From Sagittula sp048553715 (GTDB taxonomy: Bacteria > Pseudomonadota > Alphaproteobacteria > Rhodobacterales > Rhodobacteraceae), in NCBI RefSeq assembly GCF_048553715.1, contig NZ_JBLZNC010000006.1, positions 1-64,000 of the forward strand: a stretch of 64,000 nucleotides of DNA. The letters run 5' to 3'. How positions within the stretch are numbered: the first letter of the stretch is position 1; each line of letters opens with the position of its first letter. The translations under genes and the position numbers were made by a program. This document shows, piece after piece, positions 42,793-52,361 of the stretch. A model generated the notes under the pieces. That model was given only the letters and a program-made list of their open reading frames with translations. It was not told the DNA's origin and did not search any database.

Positions 42793-43668
42793 TCAGCGCG
42801 TCGGCACCGGCGTTTCGCCGCGGTAATCATAGAAACCGCGCTGCGTTTTCCGGCCAAGCCAGCCGGCTTCAACGTATTTTGTCAGCAGCGGGCAGGGACG
42901 GTATTTGGTATCCGCCAGCCCGTCGTGCAGCACGTTCATAATGGCGAGGCAGGTGTCGAGGCCGATAAAATCGGCCAGTTCCAGCGGCCCCATGGGATGG
43001 TTTGCGCCCAGCTTCATCGCCATATCGATGGACTGCACGTTTCCGACCCCCTCATACAGCGTATAGACCGCCTCGTTGATCATCGGGATCAGGATACGGT
43101 TAACGATAAAGGCCGGGAAATCTTCGGCGCTGGCGGCGGTCTTGCCAAGGTTGTTCACCACCTGCAGGCAGGCGTCATAGGTTTCCTGATCCGTCGCAAT
43201 GCCGCGGATCAGTTCGACCAGCTGCATGACCGGAACGGGGTTCATAAAGTGGAAGCCCATGAACCGTTCGGGCCGGTCGGTGCGGGACGCCAGACGGGTG
43301 ATCGAAATCGAAGAGGTGTTCGAGGTCAGGATCGTCTCTGGCCGAAGGTGATTGGCCAAGGATTCAAAGATCTTGTGCTTAATCTCTTCGCGTTCGGTGG
43401 CCGCCTCGACCACCAGATCGGTGTCGCCGATGGCGGCAATATCCAAGGTGGTCGAAATGCGCGCCAGCGCCGCATTGCGGTCGGACTGGCTGACTTTGTC
43501 GCGGCTCACCTGCCGGTCGAGGTTCTTGGTAATCCGGGCGACGGCATCATCAAGCGCATCTTGGCGGACATCGTTCAGCCGCACCTCATAGCCGGCAAGG
43601 GCCATCACATGCGCGATCCCGTTGCCCATCTGGCCTGCGCCGACGACTCCGACCGACTTGATTTCCAT
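42793..43668 (-). CDS. hbd: 3-hydroxybutyryl-CoA dehydrogenase
   Basis: 291-aa NAD(P)-dependent enzyme of short-chain acyl-CoA metabolism. The Rossmann loop is VGAGQMGNGIA near the N-terminus, followed by VVEAATE, SNTSS, the catalytic His in GFHFMNPVP and the Asn in ANHPMGPLELADFIG. ATG 43668 has a ggagaca ribosome-binding site; the longer frame adds residues in the divergent gap. It probably serves butyrate/polyhydroxybutyrate metabolism, with electrons from related steps passing through the EtfAB encoded 1.1 kb away. Confidence 0.93.
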   Translation of the reverse strand: MEIKSVGVVGAGQMGNGIAHVMALAGYEVRLNDVRQDALDDAVARITKNLDRQVSRDKVSQSDRNAALARISTTLDIAAIGDTDLVVEAATEREEIKHKIFESLANHLRPETILTSNTSSISITRLASRTDRPERFMGFHFMNPVPVMQLVELIRGIATDQETYDACLQVVNNLGKTAASAEDFPAFIVNRILIPMINEAVYTLYEGVGNVQSIDMAMKLGANHPMGPLELADFIGLDTCLAIMNVLHDGLADTKYRPCPLLTKYVEAGWLGRKTQRGFYDYRGETPVPTR

Positions 43669-43763
43669 ATGCTGTCTCCACGGCTGTTCCGGCGCACCAT
43701 ATGGCCCTGCGAGGTCCAACCGCAAGAGGCGGAAACAATTCAGGTTCTCGGGAAATTTTAACA

Positions 43764-43779
43764 TTAGCGAATTCGCAAA
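43764..43779. promoter_or_regulatory. Palindrome in the divergent hbd/DUF6473 gap
   Basis: ttagcgaattcgcaaa contains the perfect 10-bp palindrome gcgaattcgc (43767-43776) with extra T/A symmetry outside. It lies between two divergent starts (43668 and 43827) and could be a regulator site. No family is assigned. Confidence 0.35.
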
Positions 43780-43826
43780 GGGTTTGGGTGATTCTCCTCC
43801 TCGGGTGAAAGAAAAGGGGTGGTGCT

Positions 43827-44672
43827 ATGTCTATGCATGGCGGGGGTCAGTCGACTCTGGAATATTATCCGTGCCGTTATGGCAATTCGCGCGTCCTGTT
43901 TCGTGGGCCGCGCAGGCCACTGGACGGGGCCTATGTGGCCTTTGTCGGCGCGACTGAGACATACGGGCGGTTCATTGAAACGCCGTTTCCGAAACTGGTT
44001 GAGGATGCGGTTGCCGTGTCATGCGTCAATTTCGGTGCTGTGAATGCGGGTGTGGACCTTTATCTCAACGATCCTGCGGTGCTGGACCTGATCACGCAGG
44101 CAGAGGTCAAAGTCGTCCAGATCATGGGCGCGCAGAACATGGCCAATCGGTATTACGCAGTCCATCCGCGTCGCAATGACCGGTTTCTGCGCGCCTCCGA
44201 CCGGCTGGAGGAGCTGTATCCAGAGGTCGATTTTACCGAGTTCCACTTTGTGCGCCATATGCTGGGACGCCTGCAGGAGGTAAGCGAGGAGCGATTTGCA
44301 ATTATAGTGGATGAGCTGCGGCTGGCTTGGGTGGCGCGGATGAAGCAGCTTTTGACCCAGATACATGGGCAGGTGGTCCTGCTGTGGTTTGCCGGATCGC
44401 CGCCGCCACAGGATGATCTGCCGGATCTGGGACAGGATCCGCTGTTCATTACGCGCGACATGATCGAGACGCTGCAACCGCGTGTCACCAAGGTAGTGGA
44501 GGTGCTGCCCTCTGCCGCTGCGCGCGAGGACGGGACCACGGGCATGGTCTATTCCGATTTCGAAAGCTATGCCGCGCAGGAGTTACAAGGCCCGCGCGCC
44601 CATCAAGAGGCCGCGTCAAAACTGGCGCAGGTTCTGGCCCCGATGTTGGGTCGTGCCGCGCCACCGGATTAA
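43827..44672 (+). CDS. DUF6473 family protein
   Basis: 281-aa cytoplasmic protein without known function. It starts with STLEYYPCRYGNSRVLFRGP, continues with GAYVAFVGATETYGRFIETPFP and CVNFGAVNAGVDLYL, and has VVLLWFAGSPPP in the second half. The blocks YVAFVGATETYG and NFGAVNAG suggest an SGNH/GDSL-like or nucleotide-binding fold, sometimes linked to surface polysaccharide loci. The family name is from memory. It stands alone between a divergent hbd and a terminator. Confidence 0.65.
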   Translation: MSMHGGGQSTLEYYPCRYGNSRVLFRGPRRPLDGAYVAFVGATETYGRFIETPFPKLVEDAVAVSCVNFGAVNAGVDLYLNDPAVLDLITQAEVKVVQIMGAQNMANRYYAVHPRRNDRFLRASDRLEELYPEVDFTEFHFVRHMLGRLQEVSEERFAIIVDELRLAWVARMKQLLTQIHGQVVLLWFAGSPPPQDDLPDLGQDPLFITRDMIETLQPRVTKVVEVLPSAAAREDGTTGMVYSDFESYAAQELQGPRAHQEAASKLAQVLAPMLGRAAPPD

Positions 44673-44682
44673 GGCCACGAAA

Positions 44683-44706
44683 AAGCCCGCCACGGGGGCG
44701 GGCTTA
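44683..44706. terminator. Bidirectional terminator between the DUF6473 gene and etfA
   Basis: aagcccgcc / ggcgggctt stem with loop acggg, with A-run before (gaaaaag) and tta after. It serves two convergent genes. Confidence 0.75.
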
Positions 44707-44752
44707 AACGATACGCTGCAGGGCCAAACTGGGTCCTCGCGTTGCGTTGTGC

Positions 44753-45679
44753 TTACAGCTTTTCGGTCAGCTCGGGGACGGCGTCGAACAGATCGGCTAC
44801 CAGACCGTAGTCCGCGACCTGGAAGATCGGCGCTTCTTCATCTTTGTTGATGGCCACGATGACCTTGGAGTCCTTCATCCCTGCGAGGTGCTGGATTGCG
44901 CCAGAGATACCCACGGCGACATACAGGTCCGGGGCGACGACCTTGCCGGTCTGGCCAACCTGCCAATCGTTCGGGGCAAAGCCCGAATCGACGGCTGCGC
45001 GCGATGCACCGACAGCCGCGCCGAGCTTGTCCGCCAGCTTTTCGATGATGGCAAAGTTCTCTTCGGAGCCGACACCGCGACCACCGGAGACAACAATCCC
45101 CGCCGAGGTCAGTTCGGGGCGGTCGGATTCGGCCACCTTGTCTTCGACCCATTCGGACAGACCGGGGTTCTCGCCCGCTGCCACGTCGGACACGGCAGCG
45201 GAGCCACCGGTCGCAGCCGCGTCAAAGGTTGAGGTCCGGAAGGTGATGACCTTTGTCGCGTCCTTGGATTTCACCGTCTGGATCGCGTTGCCCGCGTAGA
45301 TCGGGCGTTCAAAGGTATCGGCATCCACAACACCGGTCACGTCCGACAGCACCATCACGTCCAGCAGCGCGGCAACACGCGGCAGGATGTTCTTGGCGTC
45401 GGTGGTTGCGGGGGCCACGATGTGGCTGTAGTCGCCAGCCAGCGACACGATCAGCGCCGCTGTGGGTTCCGCAAGACGGTGACCGTAGGTCGCGTCCTCG
45501 GCCACCAGAACCTTTGACACACCGTCAATGGTTGCGGCCTCGGCGGCGGCGTCCTTGGCGGACGAGCCTACGGCCAGAACGGTCACGTCACCCAGTGCTT
45601 TGGATGCGGTCACGGCCTTGGCGGTGGCATCCATCGCCAGTGCGCCGTCATTGATTTCAGCAAGCAGCAGAACGGCCAT
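44753..45679 (-). CDS. etfA: Electron transfer flavoprotein, alpha subunit
   Basis: 308-aa FAD-binding subunit of ETF, which takes electrons from acyl-CoA and other flavin dehydrogenases and passes them to ETF-ubiquinone oxidoreductase. The C-terminal FAD domain has SGGRGVGSEENF, LGAAVGASRAAVDSGF, GQTGKVVAPDLYVAVGISGAIQHLAGM and INKDEEAPIF. Its ATG overlaps the etfB stop by one base (TAATG). Confidence 0.96.
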   Translation of the reverse strand: MAVLLLAEINDGALAMDATAKAVTASKALGDVTVLAVGSSAKDAAAEAATIDGVSKVLVAEDATYGHRLAEPTAALIVSLAGDYSHIVAPATTDAKNILPRVAALLDVMVLSDVTGVVDADTFERPIYAGNAIQTVKSKDATKVITFRTSTFDAAATGGSAAVSDVAAGENPGLSEWVEDKVAESDRPELTSAGIVVSGGRGVGSEENFAIIEKLADKLGAAVGASRAAVDSGFAPNDWQVGQTGKVVAPDLYVAVGISGAIQHLAGMKDSKVIVAINKDEEAPIFQVADYGLVADLFDAVPELTEKL

Positions 45680-46437
45680 TACACGATCCCCTTCTCTTTG
45701 AGTTTCGCCACCAGTTCGTCGACCGAACCGACCATTTCACCGGCTTCGCGTGCGGCGGGCTCGCCCGTGGACACGATTTCCAGACGCGGAGAGACATCGA
45801 CGCCGTAATCGGCGGGGGTCTTTTCCTCCAGCGGCTTTTTCTTGGCCTTCATGATGTTGGGCAGCGAAGCGTAACGCGGCTCGTTCAGGCGCAGGTCGGT
45901 GGTGATGATGGTGGGCAGCTTGACCTTGATGGTCTGCAGGCCGCCGTCGACCTCACGTGCGACAACGGCGGAATCGCCGTCCACGTCAACGGTGTTGGCG
46001 AATGTCGCCTGCGACCAGCCCAGCAGCGCGGACAGCATCTGGCCGGTTGCGCCCAGATCGTTGTCGATCGCCTGTTTGCCGGCAATCACCAGACCGGGCT
46101 CTTCGTCCTTGACGATGGCAGCCAGCAGCTTTGCCACGGCGAGCGGTTCGATATCGGTGTGCACGTCATCGGCAGCGTTCACGAGGATGGCACGGTCTGC
46201 GCCCATCGCCAACGCGGTGCGCAGGGTTTCCTGCGCCTGCTTCACGCCGATGGAAACAACAACGACCTCGGTCGCCTTGCCTGCTTCCTTGAGGCGGATG
46301 GCCTCTTCTACAGCGATTTCGTCGAAGGGGTTCATCGACATTTTGACGTTCGCCAGATCGACACCGGAACCGTCCGCTTTGACGCGAACCTTCACGTTGT
46401 AGTCGATCACGCGCTTGACGGGTACGAGTACCTTCAT
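45679..46437 (-). CDS. etfB: Electron transfer flavoprotein, beta subunit
   Basis: 252-aa AMP-binding subunit of ETF. It begins MKVLVPVKRVIDYNVKVRVK, has MSMNPFDEIAVEEAIRLKE, GKQAIDNDLGATGQMLSALLGW, and the recognition-loop region EPRYASLPNIMKAKKKPLE that docks partner dehydrogenases. ATG 46437 has a gaggaga site; the longer frame adds unrelated residues. First gene of the etfBA operon. Confidence 0.96.
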   Translation of the reverse strand: MKVLVPVKRVIDYNVKVRVKADGSGVDLANVKMSMNPFDEIAVEEAIRLKEAGKATEVVVVSIGVKQAQETLRTALAMGADRAILVNAADDVHTDIEPLAVAKLLAAIVKDEEPGLVIAGKQAIDNDLGATGQMLSALLGWSQATFANTVDVDGDSAVVAREVDGGLQTIKVKLPTIITTDLRLNEPRYASLPNIMKAKKKPLEEKTPADYGVDVSPRLEIVSTGEPAAREAGEMVGSVDELVAKLKEKGIV

Positions 46438-46670
46438 AAGCGTGTTTCTCCTCAATTCGCGGGATGGATGCGTCCCGCACACTTCCTCTGGCTAGTGGTG
46501 TAGCGCGGCGGGACCTGTGGAAACAGGGCAAAAACGTCGCGCTATGGGCAAACTACGTCGCGTTGCCTGTCACCATCGCTCTGACGAATTGGTAGGGAGG
46601 CTGCACTAAAGTTGCAATAGCGGCGCAGAAAAAGGAAGGATCTTACGCTGCGGCGCCGCGTGGTGCAGGG

Positions 46671-47801
46671 CTATTCGCAGACCTGTTGCAGATCACGCCA
46701 TTGCGCATCGCTTAGAATCGGGCGCGTTTGGGTTTGTTCCAGCGCAAAAAGCTGGGCCCGTGCCGCGCGGTCCGATGTGACGGGATGGGACGAGAAATAT
46801 TCGGGCAGGCCGTGACCGTCATGGCCTTCGTGCTCTGCCAGCGTTTCAAAGAAGTCGGCAAAGCCCGTGGCATCAATCTGGGCCGCCTCCATCATTTCAA
46901 GCGCGAACATGTCCGCTGCGGCTTCGGCATCGCGGGTGTAATGTGCGGACAAGAGCTGTTCGCCCAGACCGGCGAACAAGGCCCCGCCCGTGAAATCGCC
47001 GACCAGCATACTCAGCAGACCGGCAGACCCGGCCGCGCGCAAAGCCAGCCGCGTGGCATCGCGGCTTTCCACATGGGCCAGTTCATGGGCCAGCACACCG
47101 GCAAGCTCTTCTGCGCTGCGGGATTCGTCGATCAACCCTTGGAGGATAACCACCTGCCCGCCGGGCGCGGCAAAGGCGTTGACCATCGGATGATCGAACA
47201 CCTGAAGATCAATCGCATAGCTCATGTCACGGGTTGCGGTCAGGCGGTTTAGCATGACGTCCAGCGCCGCCAGACCGGCAGGATCGTCACAGACCAGCGT
47301 CTCTGCCCCGCCCATCCATTCAAGCTGCTGCTGCATCTGGGTCACGACCGTGCGGCCAAAGGCGATTTCGCGGTCGATGGGGATCACGCGCGCCAGCACA
47401 TTGGCCAAGGCAGGCAGGATCACCAGCAGGATCAGCGCGGTCGCAGCAATGGCCCCCGCAGCATAGACGGCCAGCTTGCGCAGCATACCGGGCTGGCGTT
47501 CGACCTTGCCCAGATCAGGGCGTGTGCGCAGCATCCAGTCGATCAGTTCGGGATCAAGGATCACCAGCCGCGCTGTGTCGCGGGGCGCTTCGTCAAAGCT
47601 GGCGGTGTGGCGGGTGACGGACAGGCGGTCGCCTCCGGCGCGTTTGGTGACCGTCCGCAGATCCATCAGGCGCCATTGCACCGGATCGGGCAGGCTGTCT
47701 GAGGTGATAATCAGCGCGGAACGGTCGGTGGACAGGGCCACATGCGCCGCGTGTCGGCGCGCGGTCAGCCCGTCATAGAAGTACGCCATCGGGCCGTGCA
47801 T
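46671..47801 (-). CDS. M48-family zinc metallopeptidase, membrane-anchored
   Basis: 376-aa protein. An N-terminal cytoplasmic region of about 105 residues is followed by one membrane span (LAVYAAGAIAATALILLVILPAL) and a peptidase domain with the zinc motif HELAH and the third ligand in RDAEAAADMFAL. It resembles BepA/Oma1-like quality-control proteases, though without a TPR domain. The start overlaps the stop of the DUF898 gene (TGATG), so the protease and that membrane protein are made together. Confidence 0.85.
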   Translation of the reverse strand: MHGPMAYFYDGLTARRHAAHVALSTDRSALIITSDSLPDPVQWRLMDLRTVTKRAGGDRLSVTRHTASFDEAPRDTARLVILDPELIDWMLRTRPDLGKVERQPGMLRKLAVYAAGAIAATALILLVILPALANVLARVIPIDREIAFGRTVVTQMQQQLEWMGGAETLVCDDPAGLAALDVMLNRLTATRDMSYAIDLQVFDHPMVNAFAAPGGQVVILQGLIDESRSAEELAGVLAHELAHVESRDATRLALRAAGSAGLLSMLVGDFTGGALFAGLGEQLLSAHYTRDAEAAADMFALEMMEAAQIDATGFADFFETLAEHEGHDGHGLPEYFSSHPVTSDRAARAQLFALEQTQTRPILSDAQWRDLQQVCE

Positions 47802-49042
47802 CAGATCGCCCCCCCGATGTCCAAGGCATCGGCAAAGCCGTCGGCGTCAATGCCGGTGAGCGCCTCACGCTGGCTGATGCGGTCCAGGGCTTGCGGGTTG
47901 GTGACGGTGATGGTGTCGATGTAATGCGCCAGCGTGGGCTGCGTGATCAAAATCATGGTCAGGGCGCGCAGCACCACGATGCCGATCAGATAACCGATCA
48001 CGATCACCGCACCCAGAACCACCGCTTGCATAAGCATCGCGTCGGCATCGCCACCCGGAGCAGACAGATTCGGCCCCATCAGAATCGGCGCGGACAGGAT
48101 GCCTATCGCGCCAAACACCACCGACCCGATCAGGCCGATCAGGATCACGCCAAGCACGTAGATACGGATGACTTCGCGGGTTTTGGGGCTGGCGTGAAAC
48201 CGGATGTCGTCGCCCTCGCCGGGGTGGCCGATCACCTTATGGCTCATCAGATAGGCAAAACTGTTCACCGAATAGGACACATAGCCGACAACCAGCCAGA
48301 TCACCCCGACCATCCCAGCCAGCCCGCCCAAGATCGGCAGGCCAATGCTGTCCCGCGCCGCGCCAAGCGCAAACAGCGCCACCGATCCAAACAGGATCAT
48401 CAGGGCGATCAGCAGGTGTTTCATGGGGCGGTACAGCGCGGTCCAATGACCCAGTTGGCGCAGCGGCGTGGTGCCGAAATAACTGTGGTTGGTCATGTAG
48501 GCTTCGAGCCGGAAGGTCATCAGCGGCCAGAGCGCGCCCAGCGACACGACCGTCAGGGCACCGTATCCCAGCGCGCGCCAGACATAGCCCCACGCGCCTT
48601 TTTCCATGCCCAGCCGGATGCCCCGAAACCGCGTGCGGGCCATCTTGTAGCGGCGGGCGCGGTAGATGGCGAACAGGGCAAAGGGGACGACCGCCAAGGC
48701 AGGCAGCGAGAGCACAACCGCTTGGGCCAGCGCGCCTTGGCCGCTGTCGGGGAGAAACGTCACGCCCAGAAAGAACAGCAGGATTTGCCACAGGCCGAGG
48801 TAGACAGCCAGAAACACCACCGCCACCAGAAACCCTAGGAATTTTTCCAGTCCGGTGCCGGTGTATTCAAAACGGTCACCGCCCGCATCGACAGAGGCCC
48901 AGATATAACGGCGGATGCGGGTCTTTTGCCAAAAGCGATAAAGCCCAAGCGTCACGACAGTCAGCAGGCCGGTTTTCAGCGTCAGACCGAAAAGCGGGCC
49001 TTTGGCGCCGGTGTAGTCAATATTGATGTTGTGGTCCTGCAC
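47801..49042 (-). CDS. DUF898 (YjgN-type) membrane protein
   Basis: 413-aa integral membrane protein of unknown function with about nine or ten helices. The family start is recognisable (LFGLTLKTGLLTVVTLGLYRFWQKTRIRRYIW), repeated in the second half as GAWGYVWRALGYGALTVVSLGALWPLMTFRLEAYM, so the protein is internally duplicated. It is coupled by TGATG to an M48 peptidase, the usual partner of YjgN-type proteins in proteobacteria. The pair may act in membrane protein quality control; this is inferred from context. Confidence 0.82.
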   Translation of the reverse strand: MQDHNINIDYTGAKGPLFGLTLKTGLLTVVTLGLYRFWQKTRIRRYIWASVDAGGDRFEYTGTGLEKFLGFLVAVVFLAVYLGLWQILLFFLGVTFLPDSGQGALAQAVVLSLPALAVVPFALFAIYRARRYKMARTRFRGIRLGMEKGAWGYVWRALGYGALTVVSLGALWPLMTFRLEAYMTNHSYFGTTPLRQLGHWTALYRPMKHLLIALMILFGSVALFALGAARDSIGLPILGGLAGMVGVIWLVVGYVSYSVNSFAYLMSHKVIGHPGEGDDIRFHASPKTREVIRIYVLGVILIGLIGSVVFGAIGILSAPILMGPNLSAPGGDADAMLMQAVVLGAVIVIGYLIGIVVLRALTMILITQPTLAHYIDTITVTNPQALDRISQREALTGIDADGFADALDIGGAI

Positions 49043-49137
49043 CGTTGCCTCGTCGACTGGTTAACATGTGTCAGCCTACCGGCCAAGTTGACGGAGTAAA
49101 GCGCCGAGACGGCCCTATATCCGGATGCGCGCAATGA

Positions 49138-49164
49138 AAAACCGGGGCGCGTGGCCCCGGTTTT
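49138..49164 (-). terminator. Rho-independent terminator of parC
   Basis: aaaaccggggc / gccccggtttt stem with loop gcgtg. On the minus strand it is followed by tttcat, just beyond the parC stop. Confidence 0.85.
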
Positions 49165-49172
49165 GGTCAGGT

Positions 49173-51602
49173 TCAGTTGAACTTGTTGTCGCGTGGGAAG
49201 CCGCGCGGGGCCATGCGGCCCGTGCCCGCGCGTTTTGCGATATACTCCTGCAGCTCGTCGGCGCCGACGGTGCGGGTGCGCCCCGCCGGATCCAGCCAAG
49301 TCAGCCCGGCCTCTAGGGTGAAGGTCCGCGCATCCGACAGGCCGCCGTCCTTGTATTTCTGCAGGCGGACACCTTTGCCGCGACCCATCTCGGGCAGCTC
49401 ATCAAGCATGAACACTAGCATCTTGCGGTTCTCGCCCACGACAGCCACGGCATTGCCGGTGACAGGTTTGCAGACCAAGGCGCGGGTGGGTTCCTTGACG
49501 TTAAGCACCTGCTTGCCGGACCGCGTTTGCGCGACAACGTCGTCCTCTGGCACGAGGAAGCCATCGCCCGCGCTGGAGGCGACCAGCAAACGCTCGCCGG
49601 GGCGGTAGATCAGGATATCGAGGATTTCGACATCGTTGGGCAGATCGACCATCAGCCGCACAGGTTCGCCCATGCCGCGCCCGCCGGGCAGGTTGGCGGC
49701 CAGAACGGTGTAGAAGCGCCCGTTCGATCCGAACACCAGCAGCTTGTCGGTGGTTTCCGCGTGGAAGATAAAGCGCGGCCCGTCGCCGTCCTTGAACTTC
49801 AGCTCGCGGTTGAGGTCGATATGGCCGGTCATGGCGCGAATCCAGCCCATCTGCGAGCAGACGACCGTCACAGGTTCGCGTTCAATCATCGCTTCCAGCG
49901 GCACATCTTCAGCCTCTGTCGCCTCGGCAAAGGTGGTCAGGCGCTGGCCGCGGTTGTAGCCCTTGGTGAATTGTTTCTTCACCTCCTGAAGCTCTTCCTT
50001 GACGCGGGTCCACTGCAGATCCTCGGAGGCCAGAAGATCCTCGATCCCTGCGCGCTCTTCCATCAGGGCGTCGCGTTCGCGGATCAGTTCCAGCTCTTCA
50101 AGGCGGCGCAGCGCGCGCAGCCGCATGTTGAGGATCGCCTCGGCCTGCACATCGGACAGCCCTTCGGAGCGGCCGACAAAACGGGCGGGCACCTTGGCGT
50201 CCGTGCCATCGTCGGCCAGTACACCGCGTTCGATGGCGTCGGGGTCCTCGGCGAGGGTCAGCGATTTGACGTCCACGCCCACCAGTGGCGAGCGGTAATC
50301 GGATTCGTCAGTCGCGCGGGGGATGCCCGCCTGATGCGGTTTTGACCAATCCTCGTACATCAACGCGGCCTTGGGGTCGTCATCATAGCGGATGATGTCG
50401 ATCACGCGGTCAAGGTTGAGGAAGGCGATGATAAAGCCTTCGAGCTTTTCGAGCCGGTTGTCGATTTGCGCCATGCGGTGTTTGGACCGGCGGACCAGCA
50501 CCTCGCGGCGGAAATCAAGAAAGGCGCGCAGCACTTCTTTGAGCGAGCAGACCTTTGGCGTAACGCCGTCGATCAGCACGTTCATGTTCAGCGAGAACCG
50601 CGTTTCCAGATCCGTGTTGCGGAACAGCGCGTTCATCAGCACGTCAGGATCAACGTTCTTGGACTTCGGTTCCAACACCATGCGGATGTCTTCGGCTGAT
50701 TCGTCGCGGACATCTGCGAGAATCGGCACCTTTTTGGTCTGGATGACCTCGGCAATGCGTTCGACCAGCTTGGATTTCGCCACCTGATAGGGGATTTCCG
50801 TGACGACGACCTGCCATTGGCCGCGTCCCAGATCCTCTACATGCCAGCGCGCGCGCAGCCGGATCGATCCGCGCCCGGTGCGATAGGCGTTGGCGATGTT
50901 CTCGGCGGGTTCGACAATCACACCGGCGGTCGGGAAATCCGGCCCCGGCACGTATTGCAACAGGGTGTCGTCCACCGCATTGGGCGATTTGATCAGATGC
51001 AGGCAGGCATTGACCAGCTCGCCGATGTTGTGGGGCGGAATGTTCGTCGCCATGCCCACCGCGATCCCGGAGGAGCCGTTCGCCAGCAGGTTGGGATAAG
51101 AGGCCGGCAGCACCGATGGCTCTGTCAAGCGGCCATCGTAGTTGGGGCGAAAATCAACGGCGTTCTCGTCGAGCCCGTTCAGCAGTGCTTCGGACATGAC
51201 GGTCATGCGCGCCTCGGTGTAGCGCGAGGCGGCGGGGTTGTCGCCGTCGATGTTGCCAAAGTTGCCCTGACCGTCGACCAGCGGGTAGCGGATTGTGAAA
51301 TCCTGCGCCAGTCGGGCCATGGCATCATAGATGGCCGCGTCGCCATGCGGGTGGAAGTCCCCCATGGTATCCCCTGATATCTTTGCAGATTTCAGGAAGC
51401 CGCCAGTGGAACTAAGTCGCAGCCTGCGCATTGCATACAAGATACGACGGTGCACTGGCTTTAGCCCGTCCCGTGCGTCGGGCAGGGCTCGGTGCATGAT
51501 GGTCGAGAGCGCATACGTCAGGTAGCGCTCGCCAATGGCACGGCGGAGAGGCTCCGCCATGTTGCGGGTGGGATCAATGGGATCGAGATCATCGTCGGAC
51601 AT
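49173..51602 (-). CDS. parC: DNA topoisomerase IV subunit A
   Basis: 809-aa decatenating type IIA topoisomerase subunit. The N-terminal breakage-reunion domain has RYLTYALSTIMHRALPDARDGLKPVHRRILYAM and the catalytic tyrosine in ASRYTEARMT; STGGFLKSAKISGDTMGDFHPHGD marks the quinolone region. The C-terminal beta-pinwheel is degenerate, with no GyrA-type QRRGGKG box, which favours ParC over GyrA. ATG 51602 is chosen because the longer frame lacks similarity. It diverges from an SH3 gene across 176 bp. Confidence 0.95.
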   Translation of the reverse strand: MSDDDLDPIDPTRNMAEPLRRAIGERYLTYALSTIMHRALPDARDGLKPVHRRILYAMRRLRLSSTGGFLKSAKISGDTMGDFHPHGDAAIYDAMARLAQDFTIRYPLVDGQGNFGNIDGDNPAASRYTEARMTVMSEALLNGLDENAVDFRPNYDGRLTEPSVLPASYPNLLANGSSGIAVGMATNIPPHNIGELVNACLHLIKSPNAVDDTLLQYVPGPDFPTAGVIVEPAENIANAYRTGRGSIRLRARWHVEDLGRGQWQVVVTEIPYQVAKSKLVERIAEVIQTKKVPILADVRDESAEDIRMVLEPKSKNVDPDVLMNALFRNTDLETRFSLNMNVLIDGVTPKVCSLKEVLRAFLDFRREVLVRRSKHRMAQIDNRLEKLEGFIIAFLNLDRVIDIIRYDDDPKAALMYEDWSKPHQAGIPRATDESDYRSPLVGVDVKSLTLAEDPDAIERGVLADDGTDAKVPARFVGRSEGLSDVQAEAILNMRLRALRRLEELELIRERDALMEERAGIEDLLASEDLQWTRVKEELQEVKKQFTKGYNRGQRLTTFAEATEAEDVPLEAMIEREPVTVVCSQMGWIRAMTGHIDLNRELKFKDGDGPRFIFHAETTDKLLVFGSNGRFYTVLAANLPGGRGMGEPVRLMVDLPNDVEILDILIYRPGERLLVASSAGDGFLVPEDDVVAQTRSGKQVLNVKEPTRALVCKPVTGNAVAVVGENRKMLVFMLDELPEMGRGKGVRLQKYKDGGLSDARTFTLEAGLTWLDPAGRTRTVGADELQEYIAKRAGTGRMAPRGFPRDNKFN

Positions 51603-51778
51603 GACGTTTGTGATACCGTTGCCTTTCGGGCGCAGCAAGCGACGTTGTGGGAAATCTTGTGACCTTTCCCCTTCGGGACAGTCGGGGAATCGGTTAATCA
51701 ATTGACAGGTCTTCTAGCTGCTGAAGACTTGGCCGGTTGCTGTTTCCGGTCGTAAAGAATCTTGGGGGGTGTTCGGGG

Positions 51779-52321
51779 ATGGTACGTCTTATCCTTTTGA
51801 CGTTTGGTGTACTTGGTTGGGCTTGGTACGAGCTGTCGGGTGGGGCGCAATTCCAGCCCGGACAAAACGGTGTGACATTGCTGGCGGTGCCGGATGTTAT
51901 CGAGACGCCGCTGCCGAAGGCGGATGCGCGCGAGGAAATGGTTGCACGCAGCACGCCCGGCGATCTGAATGCAGTGATCCAGCCCGCTGTCGCCTCGCAG
52001 GTTGAGCGCGTCAAAACCTCTTATGTGACGCAGGCCGCTGCGGTGGTGACGCCCGCTGTCATGACCTCCAACACGGTGGCTGCTGCCGCACCTGCCGCGC
52101 TGGATGTTACAGAAGCCCCTGTTGATTACCGCGAGGTGACTGCAAGCCGTGTGAACCTGCGCCGTGGTCCGTCGACAAGCCACAACGTGCTGACGCAACT
52201 GTTGCGCGGCCAAGAGGTTGAAGTTCTCGACGACAATGGCACCGGTTGGGTGAAGCTGCGCGCGCTGCAGGGCGATGATATCGGTTGGATGTCCGACGAT
52301 TTCCTTGTCGCGGTAAACTGA
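51779..52321 (+). CDS. SH3-domain protein
   Basis: 180-aa protein with an N-terminal membrane helix or signal anchor (MVRLILLTFGVLGWAWYEL), an Ala/Val-rich low-complexity middle (about 40-120), and a C-terminal bacterial SH3 domain (SRVNLRRGPSTSHNVLTQLLRGQEVEV...GWMSDDFL). It is likely periplasmic and may bind peptidoglycan. ATG 51779 follows cttggggggtg. The SDR gene starts 41 bp later. Confidence 0.75.
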   Translation: MVRLILLTFGVLGWAWYELSGGAQFQPGQNGVTLLAVPDVIETPLPKADAREEMVARSTPGDLNAVIQPAVASQVERVKTSYVTQAAAVVTPAVMTSNTVAAAAPAALDVTEAPVDYREVTASRVNLRRGPSTSHNVLTQLLRGQEVEVLDDNGTGWVKLRALQGDDIGWMSDDFLVAVN

Positions 52322-52361
52322 TATGTTGACGGCGCGGGGGATCTTCAGTCTCTAGCGCCGC

